From: an uncultured Clostridium sp. | Lineage (GTDB): Bacteria; Bacillota; Clostridia; TANB77; CAG-508 | Reading direction: 5' to 3' | Assembly (NCBI GenBank): GCA_945877035.1 | Contig: CAMCQH010000010.1 | Span: forward strand, 1-51,802 | Length of the DNA: 51,802 nucleotides | In this document: piece after piece, positions 15,467 to 26,700 of the stretch | How the letters are laid out: the number at the start of each line of letters is the position of its first letter | Position numbering within the stretch: position 1 is the stretch's first letter | Made by a program: the position numbers and the translations under genes | Notes under the pieces: generated by a model | Database searches by the model: none | Seen by the model: only the letters and a program-made list of their open reading frames with translations | What the model was told of the DNA's origin: nothing

Positions 15467-17650
15467 ATGGACAAAATAGCAAAAACAATAGCGGAAGAAT
15501 TAAATATTAAAATACAACAAGTAGACAACACAATAAAATTAATTGATGAAGGGAACACAATACCATTCATTGCACGTTACAGAAAAGAAGTAACAGGTGG
15601 ATTAAGTGATGAAATATTAAGAACATTTGGAGAAAGACTAACATATCTAAGAAATTTAGAAACAAGAAAAGAAGAAGTTATAAAATCAATAGATGAACAA
15701 GGAAAATTAACAGATGAAATTTTACAAGCAGTTGCAATTGCTAAAACTTTAGCAGAAGTAGAAGATATTTATAGACCTTATAAGCAAAAGAAAAAAACAA
15801 GAGCTACAGTTGCTAAAGCTAAAGGACTAGAGCCATTAGCACAAATTATAATAGAACAAAATGAAAAAACACCAATAGCTGAAATTGCAAAAGAATATGT
15901 TAACATAAATAATTTATCAGAAGAAGACAAGAAAAATAAAGATAAAGTTGTAGCAACACTAGAAGATGCAATACAAGGAGCTTTAGACATTATTGCAGAA
16001 GATATATCTGATAATGCAAAATATAGAAAAGAAATTAAAAGACAATGCTACAGAGAAGGACTAATTAAAACAAAAGCAAAAGATGCAGAAGCTAAATCAA
16101 ATTATGAAATGTATTATGATTATAGTGAAGCACTAAAATATATCCCAAGCCATAGAATTCTAGCAATAAATAGGGGAGAAAAAGAGGAATTCTTAAAAGT
16201 ATCAATAGAAAAACCAGAAGATAAAATTTTAGCATACATAGAAAAAGACATCATAAAAGGTGAAACACAATTCACACAAATGCTTAAAGATACTATATTA
16301 GACAGTTTTGAAAGATTAATAGAACCATCAATTGATAGAGAAATTCGTTCAGATTTAACAGAAAAAGCTGAAGAAAAAGCTATAAAAGTATTTGGACAAA
16401 ACTCAAAACAATTACTATTAGGAGCACCAATAAAAGGGAAAACAGTAATGGGATTTGACCCAGCATATAGAACAGGATGCAAAATTGCTGTAATAGATGA
16501 AACAGGAAAAGTTTTAGATTATACAACAGTATATCCAACAGAGCCACAAAATGATGTTGAAGGAGCTAAAAAAGAATTATTAAAATTAATTGAAAAAGAT
16601 AAAGTTGATATGATAGCAATAGGTAATGGAACAGCATCAAGAGAATCAGAAATGTTTGTTGCAGATATGATAAAAGAAGCAAAAAGAGAAGTTCACTATG
16701 TAATAGTAAGTGAAGCGGGAGCATCAGTATATTCTGCATCAAAACTTGCAACAGAAGAATATCCAGACATAAATGTTTCAATAAGAGGAGCTATTTCAAT
16801 TGCAAGAAGATTACAAGACCCACTTGCAGAACTTGTAAAAATAGACCCAAAAGCAATAGGAGTTGGACAATATCAACATGATGTGAATCAAAAAAGACTA
16901 GCTGAAAGTCTTACAGGCGTAGTAGAAGATAGCGTTAATAAAGTAGGGGTAGATGTAAACACAGCAACACCATCATTATTATCATATGTTTCAGGAATCA
17001 ATAGTACAATAGCAAAAAATATTGTAAAATATAGAGATGAAAATGGAAAATTAAAAGAAAGAAAAGAACTTTTAAAAGTTCCAAAACTAGGGAAAGTAGC
17101 ATTTGAACAATGCGCGGGATTTTTAAGAATTATAGATGGAAAAAATCCATTAGAAATAACTGCAGTTCACCCAGAAAGTTATGAAGCAACTGAAAAATTA
17201 TTAAAATCATTAGGATTTGACAAAGAAGATTTACGAGATAGAGAAAAAACAGATGAATTGAGACAAAAACTAAAAACAGTTGATATAGCAAAAACAGCAA
17301 AAGAACTAGAAATAGGTGAGATGACATTAACAGATATAATTTCAGAATTAAGCAAACCAGGAAGAGACCCACGTGAAGATATGCCAAAACCAATATTACG
17401 CCAAGATGTTTTAAAATTAGAAGATTTAAAAGAGGGCATGATATTAACAGGAACAGTTAGAAATGTTATAGATTTTGGTGCTTTTGTAGATATTGGTGTT
17501 AAATATGATGGACTTGTACATATTTCAGAAATGAGTGATAAGTTTATTAAAAATCCTTCTGATTTGGTTTCAGTAGGGGATATTGTTAAAGTTAAAGTTA
17601 TTAAAATTGATATGGAAAGAAAAAAAGTTGCATTATCTATGAAAGTGTAA
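15467..17650 (+). CDS. tex: Tex-family RNA-binding transcription accessory protein
   Basis: 727 aa, the normal Tex length. In order: an N-terminal helical region starting with the family pattern FIARYRKEVTGGL, a YqgF/RuvX-like fold (VMGFDPAYRTGCKIAVID, then SEAGASVYSASKLA), helix-hairpin-helix units (NTATPSLLSYVSGINSTIAKNIV), and a C-terminal S1 RNA-binding domain (about 650-725, GTVRNVIDFGAFVDIGVKYDGLVH). Tex binds nucleic acid and affects transcription; its exact role in Clostridia is unsettled. The start has GAAGGGAAGG upstream. Arginine is coded by CGT, CGA and CGC a few times here, but never CGG. It ends at a bidirectional palindromic terminator. Confidence 0.95.
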   Translation: MDKIAKTIAEELNIKIQQVDNTIKLIDEGNTIPFIARYRKEVTGGLSDEILRTFGERLTYLRNLETRKEEVIKSIDEQGKLTDEILQAVAIAKTLAEVEDIYRPYKQKKKTRATVAKAKGLEPLAQIIIEQNEKTPIAEIAKEYVNINNLSEEDKKNKDKVVATLEDAIQGALDIIAEDISDNAKYRKEIKRQCYREGLIKTKAKDAEAKSNYEMYYDYSEALKYIPSHRILAINRGEKEEFLKVSIEKPEDKILAYIEKDIIKGETQFTQMLKDTILDSFERLIEPSIDREIRSDLTEKAEEKAIKVFGQNSKQLLLGAPIKGKTVMGFDPAYRTGCKIAVIDETGKVLDYTTVYPTEPQNDVEGAKKELLKLIEKDKVDMIAIGNGTASRESEMFVADMIKEAKREVHYVIVSEAGASVYSASKLATEEYPDINVSIRGAISIARRLQDPLAELVKIDPKAIGVGQYQHDVNQKRLAESLTGVVEDSVNKVGVDVNTATPSLLSYVSGINSTIAKNIVKYRDENGKLKERKELLKVPKLGKVAFEQCAGFLRIIDGKNPLEITAVHPESYEATEKLLKSLGFDKEDLRDREKTDELRQKLKTVDIAKTAKELEIGEMTLTDIISELSKPGRDPREDMPKPILRQDVLKLEDLKEGMILTGTVRNVIDFGAFVDIGVKYDGLVHISEMSDKFIKNPSDLVSVGDIVKVKVIKIDMERKKVALSMKV

Positions 17651-17664
17651 AAATTGAAAAAAAT

Positions 17665-17700
17665 TGGGTCAAAAAGGGGCGTCCCCTCTGACCCATTTTT
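17665..17700. repeat. Dispersed palindrome P3 / bidirectional terminator
   Basis: TGGGTCAAAAAGGGG-CG-TCCCCTCTGACCCA followed by TTTTT, with a T-run on the other strand too. It sits between tex and the convergent response-regulator gene. Confidence 0.85.
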
Positions 17701-18754
17701 AATAATTCTCTCTAATTTTCTCAATTTCATCATAATGATTTTTCAAAATATCCAAAAACAAATCATCTAATTTTGGATCAAACTGAGTACCTTTGCATCT
17801 CTCAAACTCAGAAATAACAACATCCATAGGTAAAGAATCTCTGTAACTTCTTTTAGAAGTCATAGCATCAAAAGTATCTGCTATTGCTGCGATTCTAGCC
17901 AAATAAGGAATATCTTCGCCTTTTAATTTTCCAGGATATCCAGTACCATCATATTTTTCATGATGATGTTTTACAATAGGAATAATATCTTGAAAGATTG
18001 TTGCAGAAGATAAAATATGTGCACCTATTGCAGGGTGATTTTTTATTTCTGAATATTCATCATCAGTAAGCTTTGACTCTTTTCTTAAAATTGCATCTGG
18101 AACACCAATTTTTCCAATATCATGGAATAATCCACCAACCTCTAAATCATGCAATTCTTTATCTGATAAGCCTAAATGTTTACCAATTAAAACAGAATAT
18201 TGTGATACTCTATCAGAGTGACCTCTAGTATAAGTATCTTTTGCTTCAACTGTATATCTTAAAGTTTGAATTGTAGACAAATAAGCCTCTTCAAGCTTTT
18301 CATTAGTTTCAGACAATTGCTCATTAATTTTCTTAATTTCATTCATTTGGGCAATAGATTTAATTCCAGACTCTATTAATAAAAGAAGTTGATCAAATTT
18401 ATCACTCTTTTCGCAATAACCTTGAATATCAAGTCTTCTAATTGTTTCTAGTGGTGGAGCTAAATCTTTATGACCAGTTAGCAATAATATATATAATTCT
18501 TTATTAAATTTTCTAATTTCCTCAACAACTTGGTCACCATGTATAGGTGTCATTATAAAGTCTAATAGCATTAAGTCATAGTGTTCTGCTTTAACTTTTT
18601 CTATTGCTTCCATTGGATCTGTAACACCTGTAAAGTCATATCCAGAACGTTTTAAAAATATAGAAAGTGAATCTACGATTCCTTCTTCATCATCTACTGC
18701 TATTATCTTATAATTGTTGTTTTCATTTACTACATTTTGTAATCCTTTTCTCAT
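17699..18754 (-). CDS. Response regulator with HD-GYP output domain
   Basis: 351 aa from the ATG at 18752-18754 (MRKGLQNVV), which follows TGGAGGTTCAT; a further ATG 12 bases upstream overlaps that site and is rejected. Residues about 15-130 form a receiver domain with the acidic pair DD (21-22) and the phospho-acceptor Asp65 in LLLDFIMTP. A helical linker follows, then an HD-GYP domain: HSDRVSQYS, LFHDIGKIGV, KHHHEKYDGTGYP. HD-GYP domains hydrolyse cyclic di-GMP, so phosphorylation probably changes c-di-GMP levels. Its partner is very likely the histidine kinase just upstream. A terminator and a separate promoter lie between them, so it can also be expressed alone. Confidence 0.93.
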   Translation of the reverse strand: MRKGLQNVVNENNNYKIIAVDDEEGIVDSLSIFLKRSGYDFTGVTDPMEAIEKVKAEHYDLMLLDFIMTPIHGDQVVEEIRKFNKELYILLLTGHKDLAPPLETIRRLDIQGYCEKSDKFDQLLLLIESGIKSIAQMNEIKKINEQLSETNEKLEEAYLSTIQTLRYTVEAKDTYTRGHSDRVSQYSVLIGKHLGLSDKELHDLEVGGLFHDIGKIGVPDAILRKESKLTDDEYSEIKNHPAIGAHILSSATIFQDIIPIVKHHHEKYDGTGYPGKLKGEDIPYLARIAAIADTFDAMTSKRSYRDSLPMDVVISEFERCKGTQFDPKLDDLFLDILKNHYDEIEKIRENY

Positions 18755-18781
18755 ATGAACCTCCATTCCATCGGTTTGGCG

Positions 18782-18813
18782 ATGGCATTTATTAAAGATT
18801 TCTATAATGCCAT
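18782..18813. promoter_or_regulatory. Inverted repeat at the response-regulator transcription start
   Basis: ATGGCATT (18782-18789) is inverted as AATGCCAT (18806-18813). It begins at the -10 box edge and covers the expected start, so it could be an operator or a leader hairpin. Confidence 0.5.
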
Positions 18814-18840
18814 TATATTAATAAAAAATTCAAAAATCAA
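18812..18840 (-). promoter_or_regulatory. Promoter of the response-regulator gene
   Basis: Minus strand: TTGATT (18835-18840), 17-bp spacer, TATAAT (18812-18817). Confidence 0.7.
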
Positions 18841-18871
18841 GTGTTTTTTATAAAAAGGGACAAAATTATAA

Positions 18872-18898
18872 AAAAACTGCTACTATGAGCAGTTTTTA
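18872..18898 (-). terminator. Terminator after the histidine kinase
   Basis: Minus strand: AAAACTGCTCATAGTAGCAGTTTTTTT, a 7-bp-plus stem with U-tract starting at the kinase stop codon. It separates the kinase from the response regulator. Confidence 0.75.
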
Positions 18899-20698
18899 TA
18901 ATGGTAAAATAATATTAAATGTAGTACCTTTATTTTCCTCTGTTTCAAAAGTAATATCACCATTAAAATGAGCCTTTATTGTAGAATAAGACATGTATAA
19001 ACCTAGACCAGTTCCATTTTTACCTTTAGTTGTAATCATTTCTTTAAATAACTTATCTTGAACTTTTTGAGGTAAGCCAGAACCATAGTCTTTAATAGAA
19101 ATAACTAAATTATTTTCTTGTTTCTCCAAAATTAAATCAATATTTTGTTGTGGTTTTCCATCATATGCCTGAATAGCATTTGAAATCATGTTGTTTATAA
19201 CCTGTACCAAACTATTTATATCACCATGTATTTTAGTACTTTTTGGTGCTTTCATTTGAATATTCAAGTAAATAATAGCATTTTTTAGTTCATGTTTCAT
19301 TAATATGTTTACTCTTTTTACTAATTCGTCTATATCAAAAGAAACGTTTTCTGTTTCAGAAAGTGTTACAGCTTGTCCTTTAACAGCAGTAATAATATCT
19401 GACATATATTCAGTATATTCTTTAATTTTCACTATCCATTCATTCATATCTTTTGCTATATCATGATGGTCTTGACTATTTACTTCAGGGTCATCTATTG
19501 AAGAATCATACTCTTTTACTAAATCTGATAGACCTTCAGCAGCACCAGAAATTGACATTATAGGTGTTTTTAAGTTATGTGCAATTCCACCTATTAATTG
19601 TCCAAGTGATGCAAGACGTTCTCTTTCCATTAATATGTCTTGATTATTTTTAATAGTTTCCATATCTTCGATGTGTTGTGTTATATCTTTGAAAAGTATT
19701 AATGTTCCTAAAGATGAACCTTCTGACAGAATTGAATTTATTTCTATATGGAAATGTCTTTCTATTTTTTTAATATATAAATCAAAAGATACTGTCTTAT
19801 CAGAGTTTTTGACTTTTGGTAATGCATTTTTTATTTTTTTAAAGTTTAAATATAAATTATTTTCTTTTAAAAATGTTTCAAAATTTTGACCTCTTAATTC
19901 TTTTGAATCTTTTATATTAAATGCTTTTAAAAATGTTTTATTAAAGTCTGTTATATTTCCATCATCGTTTAGTACTATGTAACTGTCTGATATTCTATCA
20001 ACGATTTTCTGGAGTGCTATTGGTGCAGCGCCTAAAAAGTTAAATTTAAAAATTGCTAAAGAGAAGAACAAGACAGTTAATGCAAATGTAATAGGAGTTA
20101 TATAAATTGTCATTGGAATTATTTTAAATGTCCCTAAAAAATTAGCTATTATAGGTATTAATATTCCTATAAGTATTAGCATAGATTGCTTAGAGAAAAA
20201 ACTAGCATTTTTAATGGAATATTTTAATAAATACCAAACTCCTAAAAATAGCAATAAATAAGAGTATATAGCATTTACAGTATGTAGAGGACCAGTTATT
20301 ATTTCACTCATATTTGTTGAATAATATTTAAAAAATAAATGGTGAAAATCATTCGTCCATAAACCTATTAAAGAAATGGATGGAACTATTAATAATAACA
20401 AATTATATCTTTTAAATTTAATTTTTGTATTAGCAAAAATTTTCCCTGTAAAATATACACTAACAGGAAGTAGACAACCTCCAATATATGAAAAATATTC
20501 AAAATATACTGGAGAGATGTCGTATTTTTCAGCAAATAGTAACTGAAATAGCACAGAGATGTTTAAAATTAGTACTAAAAGTAAATTTACAATAAAAATG
20601 TTTTTAATTTGGCTTTTTGACTGACTCATAATGATATATATTAATAAAATAAATGTTATAGCAGCAGAAAAGCCAAGAATTGGTATATATATATCCAT
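18896..20698 (-). CDS. 7TM sensor histidine kinase with PAS domain
   Basis: 600 aa. Seven membrane helices fill residues 1-220 (the HisKA_7TM type of sensor), followed by a PAS domain (about 225-340, starting RISDSYIVLNDDGNITDFN). The kinase core follows: phospho-accepting H-box IGGIAHNLKTPIMS, N-box VINNMISNAIQAY, G1 IKDYGSGLP, G2 KNGTGLGLYMS. The H-box resembles kinases whose histidine is followed by NLKTP. It autophosphorylates and should pass phosphate to the HD-GYP regulator downstream. Its start codon lies three bases past the NRPS stop codon, with its AAAGGAGA site inside the NRPS gene. The two are therefore probably translated from one mRNA, and the kinase may sense the NRPS product or a related signal. 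Confidence 0.93.
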   Translation of the reverse strand: MDIYIPILGFSAAITFILLIYIIMSQSKSQIKNIFIVNLLLVLILNISVLFQLLFAEKYDISPVYFEYFSYIGGCLLPVSVYFTGKIFANTKIKFKRYNLLLLIVPSISLIGLWTNDFHHLFFKYYSTNMSEIITGPLHTVNAIYSYLLLFLGVWYLLKYSIKNASFFSKQSMLILIGILIPIIANFLGTFKIIPMTIYITPITFALTVLFFSLAIFKFNFLGAAPIALQKIVDRISDSYIVLNDDGNITDFNKTFLKAFNIKDSKELRGQNFETFLKENNLYLNFKKIKNALPKVKNSDKTVSFDLYIKKIERHFHIEINSILSEGSSLGTLILFKDITQHIEDMETIKNNQDILMERERLASLGQLIGGIAHNLKTPIMSISGAAEGLSDLVKEYDSSIDDPEVNSQDHHDIAKDMNEWIVKIKEYTEYMSDIITAVKGQAVTLSETENVSFDIDELVKRVNILMKHELKNAIIYLNIQMKAPKSTKIHGDINSLVQVINNMISNAIQAYDGKPQQNIDLILEKQENNLVISIKDYGSGLPQKVQDKLFKEMITTKGKNGTGLGLYMSYSTIKAHFNGDITFETEENKGTTFNIILPL

Positions 20699-20701
20699 AT
20701 T

Positions 20702-23700
20702 TTAATTCTCCTTTAATTTTACATTTAAATAACCTATATCTATTAAATATTTAAAATAGTTTCGTATATAATTTATATCAATATAAGGCCATTCAAAACC
20801 AATATTTTCTAAAAATTGTTTTGTAAAATCAGATTTAATTTTTATATTAGACTGATATATTAGTTTTTTTTCTGAATTAAAATCTCTAATTATACCTGAT
20901 AGAATTTCAGTACTATTGTCATCTTCTAATAAATTATTAATTATAGTATTAAAATCTTCTGTAGAGACTATATTCACATCAATACCTATTTTACGTAACA
21001 TATCATATAAATCTAATAATTGTACATGTTTTTCGTTGAAAACATGAAAAACAGTAAAGGCTGGATTGTAATGATTTGCAATATCAATTATTGCATCAGC
21101 ACAACAGTCAATAGGTGTAAATTCAACATATCCTTCTTGCATATATTCTGGAATTGAACCAATTTGCAATAAAGATTTAATTCTATTAACAAATGCATTT
21201 TCATAATGGTTTTGTTGAAATTTTCCTTCTGAATATCTGCTTGTTAAGTTTCCCATTCTCAAAACATAAGCTTGTAATCCATCATTAATAGCTTCAAAGA
21301 CTAATTTTTCTGCCAAAAATTTACTTTTTACATATAAATTTTCAAGATTTTGATTTATATAAAATTTAGTTTCATCATAGTCTATATCTTCACTAAAATC
21401 ATTTTCAATAAACGAACCTTCAGCAAAATTGTTTCCAGATACACTAATAGTTGAAATATGCATTAGTCTACAATTAAATTTTTTACTAAAAGTAATTAAA
21501 TTTTTAGTTCCACCAACATTTATATTTTCAAATTCTTCATAATTTCCAAAATGCTTTACTAGTGCTGCAGAATGTATAACAGTGGTAATTTCATTACCTA
21601 ATCTAATATAATCATCATTAGAAAGTCCTAGATTATCTTTTGTAATATCACCCTCAACACAAATAATTCTATCATCAATTAAATAATTATAGTTATCATC
21701 AAAATAAAAATTTAAAGTATTTTTCAATCGCTCTTTAGCAGAAATATTATTTTTTGGTCTTATTAAACAATAAATTTTTCCAGTTGTATTTTTTATAAAG
21801 CTATCTAAAATATGTGAACCTAAAAATCCAGTAACACCAGTTAATAATACATTATTAATAGGAGTAAGTTTAACAGACTCACTGAATAAATTTTCTACAG
21901 TATTTCCTTTTAAAATTAAATCAAATTTTTTAAAATCCTCTTTAATGTTGCTAGCATTATATTCAGTATTTTTACATGAAACTATATAATTAGCCAAGTC
22001 TTTAACAGAAGGATATTTGAAAATATCACCATAAGTAACATTTATATTGTTTTTTAGAGCTTCAACCTCCAATTTCATTGCATTTATGGAATCTCCACCT
22101 AAATTAAAGAAATTATCATCAATACTGAAATCAGAAATATTTAATATATTTGCAAAAATATCATATAGTTTCTTCTCTAAATCTGATGATGGTAAAATAA
22201 TATCTTTAGTACTATGTATTTCAAAGTTTTTAGGCAATAATTTTTTATTAACTTTTCCATTCTGATTTATAGGTAAAAAGTCTAGTTGCATAAAATAAGT
22301 AGGAATCATATACTTTGGAAGGTGATTACCTAAATATTTTTTTAAGTCTCCAAAGTCAATTCTTTTATCAGCAACTAAATAAGAACATATTGATTTTTGA
22401 CTATGTACTGTATCAAAAATAGTATAAGCTTCTCTAATACCTTCATAAGAATTAATAACAGTAGTTATTTCACTTAATTCAACTCTAAAACCTCTAATTT
22501 TAATTTGATTATCAATTCTACCTAAAAATATTAAATGACCATTAGAATCCCATTTTACTAAATCACCTGTTTTATAAACTCTTGCATTTACAAGATTAGA
22601 GTATATAAACTTATCAGATGTCAATTTATCATTATTAAAATATCCTCTAGCAATACCATCTCCTCCGACCCATAGTTCACCAGGTAATCCTATTGGTTGT
22701 AAATTATTATCAGTTGAAACAACATAACCTGTTGAATTTGCAATTGGTCCTCCAATTGGTATTGAATCAGCGTATTTTTTATCAATTTGATAACAACATG
22801 AAAATGTAGTATTTTCTGTAGGACCATATCCATTAATAATTGTTAAGTTTGGATTTGCTAATTTAGCCATATTTATATGTTTTGGTGATAATACATCTCC
22901 TCCAGTTAATAAACATCTAATAGTCTTAAACATATGAGGATTGCTTTCACATAGTTGATTAAATAATGGAGCAGTTAACCATAAAACAGTAATTTTGTTT
23001 TTTAATATATATTCATGGAAAGTACTCTCATCTAATAAATCCTCTTTTTTTATGATATAAAGAGGTAAACCATTTAGAAATGCTCCCCATATTTCAAAAG
23101 TACATGCATCAAAAACAATTGAACCAGTTTGAAGTATTCTATCGTTTTCTAAAAATTTAATATAATTATTATTAATAATTAGCCTTGAAATACTTTTATT
23201 TTCAATCATTACACCTTTTGGATTTCCAGTACTTCCAGAAGTATACATTATATAAGCCAAATCATTACTATTTCTAGTCATAGATATATTATCTTTATAA
23301 TTTGAATTATAAATGTTATTATTATCCAAATCAATATATATTGATTTTATAGGAAGATTAAAAGTATTTTGATTTTTAGATGTTAATAATAACTTTGATT
23401 TAGAGTCTTTAATTATATATTCAATTCTTTCTTCCGGATATGTAATATCAATAGGTAAATAAGCACATCTATTTTTTAAAATGGCTAATACCGCTATAAT
23501 CATTTCAATAGACTTATCAAGCAAAATACATATTATATCTTCAGGAACAAATCCTTCAGCTTTTATAAAATTAGCTAATTGATTAGCTTTTTCATTTAAT
23601 TCTTTATATGTTAATGATGTGTTTTCAAATACTAACGCAATATTATCAGGTGTTTTTTTAACTTGATCTTCAAATAATTCAATTACTGATTTATCATTTG

Positions 23701-26700
23701 GATAATCTACGGCAGTAGCATTAAACTCATACAATATCCTATTCTTTTCCTCATCAGATATTATAGAAATATCTTTAATCAAAATATCATCATTTTCACA
23801 AATAACATTTAAAGTATTAATAAAATGCTCAAATAATCTATTAATAGTATCCTCTTTAAACAAATCAGTACGATACTCCAAATTAACAACCCTAGTATCA
23901 GGCTCAATTTCAATTGACAAATTAAATTTAGAAATACCAGAAGCGGATTTAATAATTTCTACAGATTCGTCACCTAAAGTCAATTTGTTACTATTAGCAT
24001 TTTGATAAGCAAACATTACATCAAACAAAGGATTATTAGTGCTATCACTTGGAATATCCAAGTTCTTAACTAATAAATTATAAGGATAATTTTGATATTC
24101 CAAATCACTTAAGACCTGTTGTTTAATAGCATCTAAAAACTCAGCAAACTTTTTACTAGAATCAATTTTGCCATCAACAGCAATATTATTAACAAACATT
24201 CCAATTATATGTTGTAATTGATTATTATTTCTACCAGAAACAGGACTTCCAACAATAATTTCTTCTTGACCAGTATATTTATATAAAAGTACAAATAATG
24301 CTGATAAAAAGAACATATATGGAGATACACCAAATTTCTTAGCTGAAACAATATATTTATCAAAATCTTTTTCAGATATTTGTTTAGAAATAGTGTTACC
24401 ATTATATGACCTTGAAGAAGGAACACTAAAGTCGTAAGGCAAGTTTATAGCAGGAATTTCTGAATCTTTAAATTTAGATAGCCAGTAATTTTCAGCATCT
24501 TTAACCATATCACTTTCTAAAAAATTATTTTCCCATACAGAAAAATCTTTATATTCAATATCTAAATTGTCAATGTTCTCGCCATTGTATAACTTACAAA
24601 ATTCATTTATTAATATTTCTAAAGAAGAACCATCCATTATTATGTGATGAGATTCTAGTAATAATAAAGTTTTTCCATTATCTAAATAGTGAAGATCAAC
24701 TCTTAATAAAGGAGCATTTTCCAAATTAAATGCTTTTGGAAAAGTATTTATTAAAGTGTTAATTTCAGTTGATTTGTTTTCAAAAGTATTAATTTTAAAA
24801 TTAACAGATTTATTTATTTTTTGCATAATTGAATCATTAACCATCAAAAATGATGTTCTAAAACTACTTTGTTTTTTAATAATTTCTTTAAAGCATTTTT
24901 CAACTTTTTCTTTATCCAAAATTGAATTAACTAAAATTGCGCCAGGTACATTATAAACTATATTTTCATCACCTATCATTTTAGACGCATAATAAATTCT
25001 CTTTTGAGCAGAAGATAATGGATAAAATTCTGCTTCTTCAGCTGGTAATATTTTAAAAGAACTTTTATCTGTATTTGATAAACCAGAAATATAATCAGAT
25101 AAATTCATAATTATATTTTTATCTAAAATATCTTTTACAGTTACTTCTACATTTAATTCCTTACTAATAGTCTCAGAAATATTAATTGCAGTCAAAGAAT
25201 CTCCACCTAATTCAAAGAAAGAGTCAGACATACTAACATTATTAACATGTAAAAATTTCTCATAAATTTCTAATAAATGTTTATCTATCTCATTTCTAGG
25301 TTTTATCATCTCAACGCCAGTTTGAGCATTTTGTGGTAAAGGTAATGCTTTGAAATCAGTTTTGCCATTTATATTAATTGGAACTTTATCAATTTCAATA
25401 AAATACTGAGGTACCATGTATGCAGGTAGATGTTTATTTAACAAAATTCTTAAAGCAGAAATATTTAAAGGACCATTTTTAATATAATAAGCACATAAAA
25501 GTTCTCTATCAAATTCATCAACTTTTTTAGTAACTATACAAGTATCTATATTAGAATATTTTAGTATTTTTTCTTCTATTTCTCCAAGTTCAACTCTAAA
25601 ACCTCTAATCTTTACTTGAGTATCAATTCTTCCCATATATTCTAAATGACCATCTTTATGCATTATAGCAGTATCACCAGAACGATAAATTAATTTGTCA
25701 CTATATTCAGGAATTTTTATTAATTTAGTTTTATTTAAATCTTCTCTATTTAGATATCCTTTAAAAACACCTTCACCAAGTACACACATTTCACCCATTG
25801 TACCAAATGGAAGTAACTTTAAATTCTTGTCTACAACAATTACATGTAAAGTTGGTATTGGAACACCAATATTAGAAGATGATGATTCCAAATCTGATTC
25901 TGATAATTCTTTAAATGTAACATGCACAGTAGTTTCTGTTATACCATACATATTTATTAATTTAGTTTCAGGATATTTTAAATACCAACCTTTTATTAAA
26001 TTTGGTTTTAAAGCTTCTCCACCAAATACAATATAACGAACAGATAAATCAGTATCTTCTTTTTCTAATTCTACTTTTAATAATTTATAAAAATATGTTG
26101 GAGTCTGGTTAAGTACAGTTACATGTTCTTTTCTCATAAGATTTAAAAATAACTCAGGATCTTGGGCAACTTCATCTGAAACTAATACTAATTTTCCTCC
26201 AAACAATAAAGCTCCATACATTTCCCAAACAGAAAAGTCAAATGCAACAGAATGGAACATAGTCCATGCATCATTTTCGCTAAAATCAAATAAAAATTTA
26301 TTATTTTTAAATAATCTTACAACATTTCTATGGCAAAGCATTGCACCCTTAGGCTTTCCAGTAGAACCTGAAGTATAAATAATATAGATTAAATCTTCAG
26401 GTGAAATTTTTAAACCTAAATTAGTTGTTTCATAACTGTAAATATTATCATTATTCAAATTAATATCAATTTTAGGCAAATTAATTTCCATATCAGTTAA
26501 AGAATCTTCAGTACCAAGTAATAATTTAGCATTACTATCACTCAACATGAAATCAACTCTATCTTGAGGATATTGCATATTAATTGGCAAATAGCAACAA
26601 CCAGACTTGATAATTGCTAAAATTCCAATTATCATTTCTAGTCTTTTGTTTAATCTAAGACCAATAACAGTACCAGGTTTAATATCTTGATTTATTAAAT

